The notes: generated by a model from the sequence alone, not told the origin. Counted from the first letter of the stretch, positions 28,595 to 37,012 are shown. The stretch is 64,000 nt of DNA from Bradyrhizobium niftali (GCF_004571025.1 NZ_SPQT01000002.1:673247-737246); one strand, 5' to 3'. Translations and numbers: made by a program.

Positions 28595-28983
28595 ACCGTC
28601 GGCGGGTAGTAGAGAAACTCGATCATCAGGCAGCCGTCGCGGGTGAAGAACGGTCCATGCTCGACATGGGCCGGCCTCACGGCATAGGTGCCAGCCTCCA
28701 GTCGCCGCGATTCCTGCGGCTCGGTGCCGATCGAAAGCGTGCCCGAAATCAGAAAGACCTCCTCGCACCAATCGTGCGAGACCGGATGGTCCACCGACGC
28801 GCCGGCCGCCCAGCGTGACAGGCGCGTCACCGCGCCCGCATGGCTAGCGTGATCGAAGCGGCCAGACAGGATCTTTTCCTCAACCCCGACATAGCCAGGG
28901 ACGGCCCGCCATCCATCCTCGGCCAGCGCGTTGAAAAACTCCTTGTGGTCCTTCATGAACCCACCGAAGCCGGGCTCCGCCAT
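28591..28983 (-). CDS. Cupin domain protein
   Basis: This is a 130-residue single cupin. Metal-binding positions are visible in HPVSHDWCEEVFLISGTLSIG and in YAVRPAHVEHGPFFT. I chose ATG at 28983 (MAEPGFGGFMKDH) because GGGAG lies 9 bases upstream; another ATG 9 bases before it lacks a spaced ribosome site. It is convergent with the amine oxidase, with overlapping stop codons. It could be a small dioxygenase or a binding protein; the sequence does not decide. Confidence 0.8.
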   Translation of the reverse strand: MAEPGFGGFMKDHKEFFNALAEDGWRAVPGYVGVEEKILSGRFDHASHAGAVTRLSRWAAGASVDHPVSHDWCEEVFLISGTLSIGTEPQESRRLEAGTYAVRPAHVEHGPFFTRDGCLMIEFLYYPPTV

Positions 28984-29090
28984 GAAAATCATCTCCCGCG
29001 CCGACACTGACACCGGCGCGACCTTACAGCAGGTGAACAGCGTTTCCCACGTGGACCTGCGGAGATGGGATGTCCCGGAAGGGGGCGGCT

Positions 29091-29645
29091 TCACCTCGCC
29101 GCTAGTTCGGCGTCGCTCGCTGACACGTCGACCGACGCCGGGCCGGCAACCAGGCTATCGAGGTCGACCAGCAACAGATCGGCGATGTGCGTGAGCTGGT
29201 GCAGAGGAATGCTGATCTCACCGCTCTCGGCACGCGACACGAACTCGGGCGAGACGCCGATGAGGTTCGCGATCTGGCTCTCGGTATAACCACGCGCCTC
29301 GCGCGCACCCCGGACCTGCGCGCCAATATGCCGCCGGTGCAGAGCCTGCTCCTCCTCGGTCATCATGAGGGCCTGCTCGTCCTGGCTCGCAACGCCGTCC
29401 GCGAAGGCGACGCCGAGCAGCCGCCGCTTCTGCCATGCGACACGACAGGGCTTTCGCAGCCCGTCGGCAAAGATCAGCGTGGCCTGTTTCGGAAACGAAA
29501 GCGACCAGTCGAGCTTCAGTCTTGCGCCCGTGCCTGACACGTCCGAGATCGTGCAGGGGATGCTGACGATGCCCCTGGCGCCGTCAAACTCGATGATTCC
29601 CGTCCTCGCCGTGGATTGCCTGGTCGCCGCGCGCAATTCGCTCAT
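29091..29645 (-). CDS. PilZ domain fused to XRE helix-turn-helix
   Basis: This is a 184-residue two-domain regulator. The N-terminal PilZ domain has the c-di-GMP signatures RAATR (Arg5-Arg9, RxxxR) and DVSGTG (Asp35-Ser37-Gly40, DxSxxG), then KLDWSLSFPKQATLIFADG and VAWQKRRLLGVAFAD. A linker leads to a HTH_3 domain at about 100-155 (IGAQVRGAREARGYTESQIA, VSPEFVSRAESGEISIPLHQ). This suggests DNA binding controlled by c-di-GMP. The start is ATG at 29645; an ATG nine codons further upstream is possible. It is divergent from the TonB receptor. Confidence 0.85.
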   Translation of the reverse strand: MSELRAATRQSTARTGIIEFDGARGIVSIPCTISDVSGTGARLKLDWSLSFPKQATLIFADGLRKPCRVAWQKRRLLGVAFADGVASQDEQALMMTEEEQALHRRHIGAQVRGAREARGYTESQIANLIGVSPEFVSRAESGEISIPLHQLTHIADLLLVDLDSLVAGPASVDVSASDAELAAR

Positions 29646-29843
29646 GGACGTCGAACTCCGGGTGCCCAGCACGCGCCGGCACAGAACGTTGCGGTGCGTT
29701 CAGCAAATGAATGAACCCGCAGCTGAATTTACCTCCGGGGTTCCTCAGGCTCAATCGAGCCTGACGGGCATGGTAAAGGATTCGTTCTCCGCGCTCGCTT
29801 TCGATGTCGCCGGATGTCCCATCCGGTCGATCGATCGCGCGCG

Positions 29844-29860
29844 TCTAGAAGGATTCCAGA
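29844..29860. promoter_or_regulatory. Candidate iron control element (ICE/Irr box) 1
   Basis: TCTAGAAGGATTCCAGA is a near-palindrome with arms TCTAGAA and TTCCAGA and a 3-base centre. As I recall the ICE consensus (TTTAGAA-N3-TTCTAAA), 11 of 14 fixed positions match. Irr of Bradyrhizobiaceae binds such sites to control iron and haem genes. It lies 151 bases before the TonB receptor frame. Confidence 0.5.
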
Positions 29861-29921
29861 TCCGGGGCACACGCACGTTGGCTCGCGCATGGGCGCATTC
29901 GCCGCATCTGCTGCGCCCCGC

Positions 29922-29938
29922 TCTGGAGAAATTCTAAC
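29922..29938. promoter_or_regulatory. Candidate iron control element (ICE/Irr box) 2
   Basis: TCTGGAGAAATTCTAAC matches the remembered ICE consensus at 10 of 14 fixed positions, with the right arm TTCTAAC nearly perfect. Its centre lies 78 bases from the first site and about 80 bases before the receptor start, a plausible promoter position. Confidence 0.38.
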
Positions 29939-30010
29939 GCTGTTCCTATCGCGCTCCGAAATCGCCTGCGTTAGGGCGGGGCATCAAGAACGATACCGGC
30001 AAAGCCGGCA

Positions 30011-32329
30011 GTGCGTGGGGCCTCGCAAGACGTGACAGACTTCCAACTTCATTCGCGTTCCGACACGCGTCTTCAACAGCTTCGAGTGCTCTTCTTCGGC
30101 GCTGTCAGCACATTTTCTCTCGTCGTTCCCTTCGGTCCCGTGCAGGCGCAGACGCAAATTCCCGCGGTCTCCGTTGAAGCGCCGGCTCAGCGCGCCCGTC
30201 CCGCGGCGGTTGCTTCGTCGCGACGATCGGCAACGTCGCACAGCTCCCGCACCAATCGGCGCGCTCCCGCGCAGCAAGCAGCGCCAACCCAGTCGGCTTC
30301 GAACGGCGCCACCGGTGAACGCGCCAACGGTCCGGTGCGGGGGTTCGTCGCCACGCGAAGCGGCACCGCCACGAAGACCGATACGCCCCTGATCGAAACG
30401 CCGCAGTCGGTGTCCGTCGTCACCACCGACCAGGTCAGGAACCAGGGCGCCGTCTCGATCGGCGAAGCGTTGCGCTACACCGCGGGCGTCAGCGGCGACG
30501 TCAATGGCGGTTCGGACACCCGCTTCGGCGCCCTCCAGATCCGCGGCTTCGACACCACCATGTCGGGCCTCTACGTCGACGGCCTGCGAATCCCGTCCAG
30601 CAACTACGTTCATTTCAACGGCCTTGATCCCTACGGGGCCGAGCGCCTCGAGGTCGTCAAGGGGCCGTCCTCGGCGATGTATGGCGGCAGCGGCACCGGC
30701 GGCATCCTCAACTACGTGACCAAGCTGCCGACCGCGCAGCAGTTCGGCGAGGCCTCGGTCTCCGGCGGCAGCTTCAATCGCTATCAGGGCCAGTTCGACA
30801 TGGGTGGCCCTGCCAACAAGGAAGGCACCGTGCTGTGGCGCCTCACCGGCGTGGTGCGCGACGGCGAGACCCAGGTCGACTTCACCAAGGACAACCGCGT
30901 CTTCATCGCGCCGGCCGTCACCTTCAAGCCGAACGAGGACACGACGATCACGATCCTCGCCAACTACCAGAGGGACCGGGCAGGGTGGGGCCTTCAGTTC
31001 CTGCCGGCCTCGGGCACCGTGTGGCCGAACAACGGCCGCACCATCCCGGTCTCGCTCTTCGCGGGCGTGCCGAGCTTCAACGCGTTCAACACCGAGATCG
31101 CAACCGCCGGCTACCAGCTCTCGCACGATTTCACCGACAACATCACGTTCCGGCAGAACCTGCGCTACGCCTATCAGCACAACGAGGAAAAGACCTTCTA
31201 CGGCACGGGATATACCGACGAGGCGGCAGGGCAGCTGGGGCGTTTCGGCAGCTACAGCAACTCCTACATCAACTCCTTCGCGGTGGATAACCAGCTCCAG
31301 GGCAAGTTCACCACCGGCATCCTCAGCCATACCACGCTGGTCGGGCTCGATTATCGCACCACCACGTTCCGCGACACCGCCTTTGCCGTCTCGACGTCGG
31401 CGCCGGAGATCAACGTCTTCAACCCGGTCTACAGCTATGACTGGACCATCGGCGACATGTACGACAACAAAGGCGTCAAGCAGTCGCAGCTCGGCCTCTA
31501 TGCGCAGGACCAGATCAAGCTCGGTCGGCTGTCGTTCCAGCTCGGCGGCCGCCAGGATTTCGTGACGACGCAGCTCGACAGCAATCTCCCCACCACCAAT
31601 ACGTCGGCCTCGAAGGATGCCTCGGCCTTCACCGGCCGCGCCGCCGTGATGTACAATTTCGACAACGGCATCGCGCCGTATTTCAGCTATTCCGAGTCGT
31701 TTCTGCCGGTGCTCGCGACCGGTCCGTCCGGACAGATGCTCAATCCCGAAACCGGGGTCCAGTACGAGGTCGGAGTCAAGTACCAGCCGCTCGGATGGAA
31801 TGCGCTGTTCACCTTCGCCGCCTTCGACCTGACGCGCGACAACGTCGTGACCTTTGTGCCTGGGGCCACCTTTGCCGAACAGACCGGTCAGGTGAAATCG
31901 CGCGGCGTCGAACTCGAAGGCACGATGTCGCTGGCCGACGGCTGGAACCTGCGCGCGGCCTATGCCTATGTCGATGCCGTGGTCACGCAGGATCCGGTGA
32001 ATGTCGGCAAGGCGCCGGTCACCGTGCCGCTCAACCGCGCCTCGCTGTGGAGCGACTACACGCTCCAGAACGGACCGCTCGCAGGCTTGCAGTTCGGCGG
32101 CGGCGTCCGCTACGTCGGCGCGACCTGGGGCGATGATTCCAACACATTCAAGGTGGGAGCCTCGACCGTGCTGGATGCGCTGCTTGCCTACACCAGGGAC
32201 AATTGGCGCCTGTCGCTGAACGTCACCAACCTCGCCGACACACGCTACGTCGCCGCCTGCTACGGCCTGTCGGGGTGCATGTATGCCGAGGGACGCAAGG
32301 CAATCGGCAAGCTGACGTATCGCTGGTGA
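30011..32329 (+). CDS. TonB-dependent siderophore receptor (FhuA/FegA family)
   Basis: This outer-membrane receptor imports a ferric siderophore, most likely a hydroxamate such as ferrichrome. A signal region (VLFFGAVSTFSLVVPFGPVQAQ) is followed by a Pro/Ala/Ser-rich linker of about 60 residues, then the plug (TPLIETPQSVSVVTTDQVRN, LQIRGFDTTMSGLYVDGLRI, ERLEVVKGPSSAMYGGSGTG) and a 22-strand barrel ending in aromatic TYRW. The penultimate segment NLADTRYVAACYGLSGCMYA is typical of the family. The frame opens with GTG at 30011; a second GTG at 30032 is equally possible. A PepSY membrane protein gene follows, as in Bradyrhizobium fegAB. Confidence 0.93.
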   Translation: MRGASQDVTDFQLHSRSDTRLQQLRVLFFGAVSTFSLVVPFGPVQAQTQIPAVSVEAPAQRARPAAVASSRRSATSHSSRTNRRAPAQQAAPTQSASNGATGERANGPVRGFVATRSGTATKTDTPLIETPQSVSVVTTDQVRNQGAVSIGEALRYTAGVSGDVNGGSDTRFGALQIRGFDTTMSGLYVDGLRIPSSNYVHFNGLDPYGAERLEVVKGPSSAMYGGSGTGGILNYVTKLPTAQQFGEASVSGGSFNRYQGQFDMGGPANKEGTVLWRLTGVVRDGETQVDFTKDNRVFIAPAVTFKPNEDTTITILANYQRDRAGWGLQFLPASGTVWPNNGRTIPVSLFAGVPSFNAFNTEIATAGYQLSHDFTDNITFRQNLRYAYQHNEEKTFYGTGYTDEAAGQLGRFGSYSNSYINSFAVDNQLQGKFTTGILSHTTLVGLDYRTTTFRDTAFAVSTSAPEINVFNPVYSYDWTIGDMYDNKGVKQSQLGLYAQDQIKLGRLSFQLGGRQDFVTTQLDSNLPTTNTSASKDASAFTGRAAVMYNFDNGIAPYFSYSESFLPVLATGPSGQMLNPETGVQYEVGVKYQPLGWNALFTFAAFDLTRDNVVTFVPGATFAEQTGQVKSRGVELEGTMSLADGWNLRAAYAYVDAVVTQDPVNVGKAPVTVPLNRASLWSDYTLQNGPLAGLQFGGGVRYVGATWGDDSNTFKVGASTVLDALLAYTRDNWRLSLNVTNLADTRYVAACYGLSGCMYAEGRKAIGKLTYRW

Positions 32330-32387
32330 GTTCAACTGACGACGGCCCGGCAACGGGGCCGGACCCGCTTGATGAGAGTCGAAGACG

Positions 32388-33677
32388 ATGAGAGCGATAT
32401 TCGGCAGGTTGCATCGCTGGGCGGGACTGCTCACGGCCGGATTCCTGTTCTTCTCCGGCATCACCGGCGCGATCATCTCCTGGGATCACGAGATCGACGA
32501 CGTCCTGAACAGCCATTTGTTCGACGTCACCACCAAGGGCCCGGCCATTCCCTCGATCGAGCTCGCCAAGCTGATCGAGCAGCGCGATCCCCGCGCACGC
32601 GTCGTCTACCTCTTCATGACGCCGGAGGAGGGCCACTCGCTGTGGTTCTTCATCATGCCGCGGATCGATCCGGCAACCGGCAAGCGCTATCCGCTCGACT
32701 ACAATCAGGTCTTCCTCGATCCCAACACGGGCGTCGAGCTGGGACGGCGCTACTGGGGCGCGGTATGGCCGGTGACGCGGGAGAACTTCGTCTCGTTTCT
32801 CTACAAGCTGCACTACACCATGCACATCCCGGAGTTCTGGGGCAGCGACCGCTGGGGCATGCGCCTGCTCGGCATCATCGCCATCATCTGGACCATCGAC
32901 TGCTTCGTCGGCTTCTATCTGACGCTGCCGTCACGGCGCGGCGCGAAGGCCGCGCGGGCGCCGCAGGTCACGCGCCAGCTCGAACGCGGCTTCTGGGCGC
33001 GCTGGGCGCCGGCCTGGACCATCAAGACGTCGGGCAGCGCCTACCGGATCAATTTCGACATCCACCGCGCCTTCAGCCTGTGGACCTGGGGGCTGCTGTT
33101 CGTCATCGCCTTCACGGCGTTCTCGCTGAACCTCTATTTCGAGGTGTTCTCGCCGCTGATGAAGATGGTGTCGAACTACACGCCGACGCCGTATGAGCAG
33201 CGGCCGTACCGCGATCTCGACGATCCCATCGAGCCCAAGGTGACGTTTGCCGACATCGCCGCGCGCGCCGCGGCCGACGGCAAGGGGCGAGGGTGGTCCA
33301 CCCCGGTCGGCGCGCTCAGCTACGGCCCCGCCCACGGGGTCTATGCCGCAGCCTACTTCCATCCCGGCGACGATCACGGCGCCGGCGGCGTCGGCCCGGC
33401 GCAGCTCTATTACGACAGCGAGGACGGCCGTTCGCTTGGCCAGCGGCTGCCATGGGTCGGCACCGCCGCCGATATCTTCGTGCAGGCGCAATTTCCGCTG
33501 CATTCGGGACGGATCGTCGGGCTGTTCGGCCGCATCCTGATCTCGATCATGGGGCTGGTGGTGGCCGCGCTTTCGGTCACCGGCGTCGTGATCTGGTGGC
33601 GCAAGCGCCGCGCCCGCGTGCGCGTCCGTGAGACCGCTGCGATGCGTCTGAACAGGCAGCTCACGCCGGCGGAGTAG
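32388..33677 (+). CDS. PepSY-associated membrane protein, siderophore uptake (FegB-like)
   Basis: This is a 429-residue inner-membrane protein with four spans: LHRWAGLLTAGFLFFSGITG near the N-terminus, LLGIIAIIWTIDCFVGFYLT, LWTWGLLFVIAFTAFSLNLY and LISIMGLVVAALSVTGVVIW near the end. PepSY-type regions lie between them. Proteins of this family sit beside TonB receptors and are proposed to reduce or release iron from siderophores at the inner membrane. The basic C-terminal tail WRKRRARVRVRE is cytoplasmic. It starts 58 bases after the receptor stop and is probably co-transcribed. In B. japonicum fegB is needed with fegA for ferrichrome use. Confidence 0.9.
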   Translation: MRAIFGRLHRWAGLLTAGFLFFSGITGAIISWDHEIDDVLNSHLFDVTTKGPAIPSIELAKLIEQRDPRARVVYLFMTPEEGHSLWFFIMPRIDPATGKRYPLDYNQVFLDPNTGVELGRRYWGAVWPVTRENFVSFLYKLHYTMHIPEFWGSDRWGMRLLGIIAIIWTIDCFVGFYLTLPSRRGAKAARAPQVTRQLERGFWARWAPAWTIKTSGSAYRINFDIHRAFSLWTWGLLFVIAFTAFSLNLYFEVFSPLMKMVSNYTPTPYEQRPYRDLDDPIEPKVTFADIAARAAADGKGRGWSTPVGALSYGPAHGVYAAAYFHPGDDHGAGGVGPAQLYYDSEDGRSLGQRLPWVGTAADIFVQAQFPLHSGRIVGLFGRILISIMGLVVAALSVTGVVIWWRKRRARVRVRETAAMRLNRQLTPAE

Positions 33678-33754
33678 GGCCCGGCCTTGCGGATGAACCT
33701 ACCCGCCCGGCGCCGGCACAAAGACTGGAGATCGCTCCAGTCTGCGGACAATGA

Positions 33755-34570
33755 ATGAGATTGCCTGCCTTGCTCTGCCTGCTCGTCCTCACGACGACCG
33801 CCCACGCGGCCGCGCCCGAGCAACGCTATCTCGACCTGCGCGATCGCCACATTGCAAAGTTCTCCAAGGCGCCGGAGAACGACGAGACCTCCAGGCAGCA
33901 CGATGCGGCGATCAAGGAGCTGACGGGCGTGCTGCGCGAACTGGTGGGACCGGTCGCGATCAAAGGGCTGCCCGCAGAGGGCAAGTCGAACGCCGATACG
34001 CTCTTCAAGGGCGACTCCGGATTCGGCCATCTCGACGGGCTCGGCTTCGCCTCCGAGGGCGACAAGATGCAAGCTGTGGCGACCACGACCGCGCTACTCA
34101 AGCACTGGCTGCGCGAGCACCGCGAGGATGGCATGCCGCAAGAGATCGGCGCGGCGTTCAGGTCGGACCGCTTCTACTATTATGCGATCCAGGACTCCGC
34201 TTTCGCCAAATATGCCGAGTTGCCGATCACCAGGCCTGCGGCGGCGAGCGCCGCGGTCGCCGTTCTCGGCGTGCGCGGCAATGGTGATCTGAAGGGGGCG
34301 CCGCGTGAGATCGACGTCGTCGCGATCCAGGGCGAGAAGGTCTACTTCCTCGCCGTAACCGACGCCGTGAGGACGGCCGAGATCCCGGCTTGCGAGGAGG
34401 TCTGGAAGCAGATGATGGCCAGGAAAACCCCGCAGGACAGCATGGCCAAGGAAGACCAGGCGATGGACGCCTACACGAAATGCTTCGCCAAGGAAGCACC
34501 AAGCCAGAGCTGGTTCGCTGCGGCCGTCAGGAAGGCGCAGGGCCAGCTCGAGTTGCTGCCGCTGCGCTAG
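33755..34570 (+). CDS. Secreted hypothetical protein
   Basis: This is a 271-residue protein with a short signal peptide (MRLPALLCLLVLTTTAHAAA). The mature protein is helical and charged, with motifs such as RYLDLRDRHIAKFSK, GHLDGLGFASEGDKMQAVAT and two cysteines (IPACEEVWKQMM, YTKCFAKEAPSQSWF) that could form a disulfide. I do not recognise a family. It lies 77 bases after the PepSY gene, so it may belong to the iron locus, and is convergent with the pirin gene. Confidence 0.75.
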   Translation: MRLPALLCLLVLTTTAHAAAPEQRYLDLRDRHIAKFSKAPENDETSRQHDAAIKELTGVLRELVGPVAIKGLPAEGKSNADTLFKGDSGFGHLDGLGFASEGDKMQAVATTTALLKHWLREHREDGMPQEIGAAFRSDRFYYYAIQDSAFAKYAELPITRPAAASAAVAVLGVRGNGDLKGAPREIDVVAIQGEKVYFLAVTDAVRTAEIPACEEVWKQMMARKTPQDSMAKEDQAMDAYTKCFAKEAPSQSWFAAAVRKAQGQLELLPLR

Positions 34571-34602
34571 AGCGCGCTGCCGCCGCTAGCTGCGGCCGCT
34601 CT
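34569..34602. terminator. Hairpin between convergent genes
   Basis: AGAGCG at 34569-34574 pairs with CGCTCT at 34597-34602, with an inner CCGC/GCGG pair. The stem touches the stop codons of both converging genes and could serve as a two-way terminator. There is no T-run on either side. Confidence 0.4.
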
Positions 34603-35363
34603 CAACCGCCGATCGTTCCCTCACGCGAAAATCTCGCGGTTCGGTCGACGAGAAAGACGACGAGGTCAGTATCCTCACTCGCTTCCACCTTCGGCGAGGC
34701 GCCGTCGCCGGCGAACATCAGCGCGGTATGCTTGCCAGCCTTGTGCTCACCTGCGGCGACGTTACCCCGGAAGACGTAGAGCCAGCGATCGAAGCCCGGT
34801 TTCGACGGAAGCTCGGTGCTTCGCCCCGCCGGCAAATGTGTGTCGTAGAGGTAGAGGGCCTGCCGTACAAAAGTCGGCGCGTCGGATCCCTCGGGCCCCG
34901 CCAGTAGCCGCCATTGCCCGTCTCGCTCGGCCTCGTCCAGCGCGACGAACTGAACGTTGGGCTCCGCATCCGCAGCTTCGGGCCGAACGAAGATCTGGAG
35001 CATTTCGATCTGATCGTCACCGAGGACCTTCTCTTCATGGTAGAAGCCCCGACCTGCGTTCATCACCATGAGCCGGTCGGGTGAAATGACTTCGCTTCTG
35101 CCGGCGGAATCGGTGTGCAGCATCCGTCCGCTACGCATGTAGCTGATGATCTCGTCGTTGCGGTGTTCGTGCATCCTGACGACGAGACCGGGTTGAAGCC
35201 GGGCGTGGTCGATGACCCCGAGCCCGCCGAAGCCTGCATCGTCCTGTTGATCCAGAGAGATGCCTGGATGGATTCGGCGCAACTGGAATGGCCCGTGTGA
35301 TCTGACCTGATGAGTCTCCGGCGACACGATGCCGACCCCATTGATGGGCGCTGCTGAAGGCAT
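34602..35363 (-). CDS. Pirin family protein
   Basis: This is a 253-residue bicupin of the pirin family; some members are quercetin 2,3-dioxygenases, others redox-responsive regulators. The metal site is in VRMHEHRNDEIISYMRSGRM, and the family sequence MVMNAGRGFYHEEKV follows. The C-terminal cupin includes DTHLPAGRSTELP and WLYVFRGNVAAGE. AAGGAGC lies 7 bases before the ATG. It follows the isochorismatase-like gene by 35 bases and is probably the second gene of that transcript, under the divergent LysR regulator. Confidence 0.9.
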   Translation of the reverse strand: MPSAAPINGVGIVSPETHQVRSHGPFQLRRIHPGISLDQQDDAGFGGLGVIDHARLQPGLVVRMHEHRNDEIISYMRSGRMLHTDSAGRSEVISPDRLMVMNAGRGFYHEEKVLGDDQIEMLQIFVRPEAADAEPNVQFVALDEAERDGQWRLLAGPEGSDAPTFVRQALYLYDTHLPAGRSTELPSKPGFDRWLYVFRGNVAAGEHKAGKHTALMFAGDGASPKVEASEDTDLVVFLVDRTARFSREGTIGG

Positions 35364-35398
35364 GTTGCTGCTCCTTGGCCCCGGCGGCCTGGGATCAA

Positions 35399-35992
35399 TT
35401 ACGATTGGATCGGTGGCAACACGTCGGTGAACAGGAGCTGGATCAGCTTCTGCCCGTTCGGCGTGCCCCAGTTCTGGGCCAGCTCTGCGATCATGGTGTT
35501 GGTCGCCGTTAGCACAACGCCGGCGTCCTGCATGCGGCGGCGGGACATGTCTTCCGAGAGCTCGAACGGCGATCCCGAGGCGTCCATGACGGCCTGTACC
35601 TTGTAGCCTTCCGCCACCGCGTCGATCGCCGGGAAGACGAGGCAGACGTCGGTCGTGACACCCGCCATGATCAGGTTCTTGCGGCCCGTCGCTTCCACGG
35701 CAGCCTTGAAGTTGGCGTCGGTCCAGGCGTTGACGATGCCTTCGCGCTTGACGCGCTTGTCAAAGGCGTCGGGAAGAATGTCCTTCAGTTCAGGCAGCAA
35801 TGGACCCTGCAGGCGATCTTCCTGGCTGGATGTCAGGACGGTGGGGATACCGAGAATGCTCGCGGTCTTCGCCAGCGCCAGCGACATGCGCTTGGCCCGC
35901 TCGACATCGATGTTCTTGATCAGCTGCATGGTGCCGACCTGGTGGTCGATCAGCAGAAGCGCGGAATCTTGAGGTGTGAAATAGCTGGACAT
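35399..35992 (-). CDS. Isochorismatase-family hydrolase (YcaC-like)
   Basis: This is a 197-residue cysteine hydrolase. The catalytic Asp lies in ALLLIDHQVGTMQ and the nucleophile Cys in VTTDVCLVFPAIDAVAEG, as in YcaC and related amidases; PTVLTSSQEDRLQGPLLPEL is typical of that branch. The substrate is unknown. I chose ATG at 35992 (MSSYFTPQDS); upstream codons run into the lysR promoter. It is divergent from the LysR gene, which usually controls such neighbours, and is followed by the pirin gene. Confidence 0.9.
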   Translation of the reverse strand: MSSYFTPQDSALLLIDHQVGTMQLIKNIDVERAKRMSLALAKTASILGIPTVLTSSQEDRLQGPLLPELKDILPDAFDKRVKREGIVNAWTDANFKAAVEATGRKNLIMAGVTTDVCLVFPAIDAVAEGYKVQAVMDASGSPFELSEDMSRRRMQDAGVVLTATNTMIAELAQNWGTPNGQKLIQLLFTDVLPPIQS

Positions 35993-36085
35993 GGCGGGGG
36001 CTCCCTCGGTCAGACGAGCGGTATCGCTCGCCGGTAAACCTACAAATGGAACGAACCTCGCGGCAGTCTTGAAAAATGCCCGCCT

Positions 36086-36107
36086 CATGTTTCATAAATG
36101 GAACATG
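36086..36107. promoter_or_regulatory. Palindrome over the LysR gene start, candidate operator
   Basis: CATGTTTCAT-AA-ATGGAACATG is an inverted repeat with 9 of 10 matching positions per arm. It covers the ATG at 36105, so a protein bound here would block the LysR gene. A further half-site ATGGAAC occurs at about 36045. It is a good candidate for autorepression. Confidence 0.5.
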
Positions 36108-36998
36108 AGCATCTTTGCCGATTTCGACGGCCTCGCGCTTTTCACCCGCATTGTCGAAGCGGGCGGGCTGGCGGCGGCCGAGCGTGCGACGGGCATTCCC
36201 AAGGCCACCTTGTCACGGCGGCTGTCCGCCCTGGAGAAGACCCTCAACGTCCGACTGGTAAGACGGACGAAGAGGGGCGTCGCGCTGACCGAAGAGGGGC
36301 AGCGGCTCTTCGACCGCACCCGGCTCGCGCTCAACCTTGCCGAAGAGGCCGTCGCTGAGGTTCAGGATGAGCGGGTTGCCCTGTCGGGCACCGTTCGATT
36401 GTCATTGCCGCCGGACATCGCGACAGCGGTTCTGGCGCCAGCGTTGATCCGCTTCAAGGTCAGGCACCCCGACGTGATGATCGAGATGACCTTGGCCGAT
36501 CGCCGGGTGTCATTGATCGAGGAAGGATACGACCTGGTGGTGCGGATGGGGCAGGTCGCCGACTCCGGGCTGATGTTCAAGAAGTTCGCCTCGCTGCCGA
36601 GGGTGCTGGTCGCGAGTCCGGACTTCCTCGCGGCTCAGATGGCATTGAAGGAGCCGCAGGACCTGAACGAGATCCCTGCGCTCGCGATCCGCAGCGACTT
36701 GGTCGAGTGGGATCTACGAAGTCATGACGGTGCTGCTGTCACGGTGACCCCACGGATTGGCTTCGCGGCAAACCGGCAGACGATACTGGTAGAGGCCGCG
36801 CTCGCGGGGCTCGGTGTCGCGAACCTGCCTTTGTTCATGGTGGAGGCGGCACTGAATTCGGGAGCGCTTGTTCGCGTCATGACCGGATGGGAGCCGTCTC
36901 CCGTCGAGATGACTGCGCTGTGGCAGAAGGACAGATTCAGCGGACGCCTGACGAAAGCGATCGTGGCCGAGTTTGCTGAAGCGTTGAAGAGTGTCTGA
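36105..36998 (+). CDS. LysR family transcriptional regulator
   Basis: This is a 297-residue regulator. The winged helix-turn-helix is at residues 10-65 (TRIVEAGGLAAAERATGIPK, ATLSRRLSALEKTLNVRLV, GVALTEEGQRLFDRTR). The effector domain follows from about residue 90 (VALSGTVRLSLPPDIATAVL). The start at 36105 gives the standard N-terminus MSIFADFDGLALFTRIVEAG. It is divergent from the isochorismatase-like/pirin pair, and a palindrome overlaps its start codon, so it probably regulates both itself and that pair. The inducer is unknown. Confidence 0.9.
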   Translation: MSIFADFDGLALFTRIVEAGGLAAAERATGIPKATLSRRLSALEKTLNVRLVRRTKRGVALTEEGQRLFDRTRLALNLAEEAVAEVQDERVALSGTVRLSLPPDIATAVLAPALIRFKVRHPDVMIEMTLADRRVSLIEEGYDLVVRMGQVADSGLMFKKFASLPRVLVASPDFLAAQMALKEPQDLNEIPALAIRSDLVEWDLRSHDGAAVTVTPRIGFAANRQTILVEAALAGLGVANLPLFMVEAALNSGALVRVMTGWEPSPVEMTALWQKDRFSGRLTKAIVAEFAEALKSV

Positions 36999-37012
36999 GC
37001 TTGGCTTGCCGG

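Larger units (their letters stand above)
29646..30010. other. Divergent regulatory region, PilZ-HTH and TonB receptor
   Basis: These 365 bases separate the minus-strand regulator and the plus-strand receptor. They contain two Irr/ICE-like palindromes (listed separately) and no convincing gene. Both promoters must lie here. Confidence 0.6.

Noticed and set aside
29984..32476. 830-codon minus-strand ORF over the TonB receptor
   Set aside because: It is an antisense shadow; the plus strand carries the full plug and barrel motifs.
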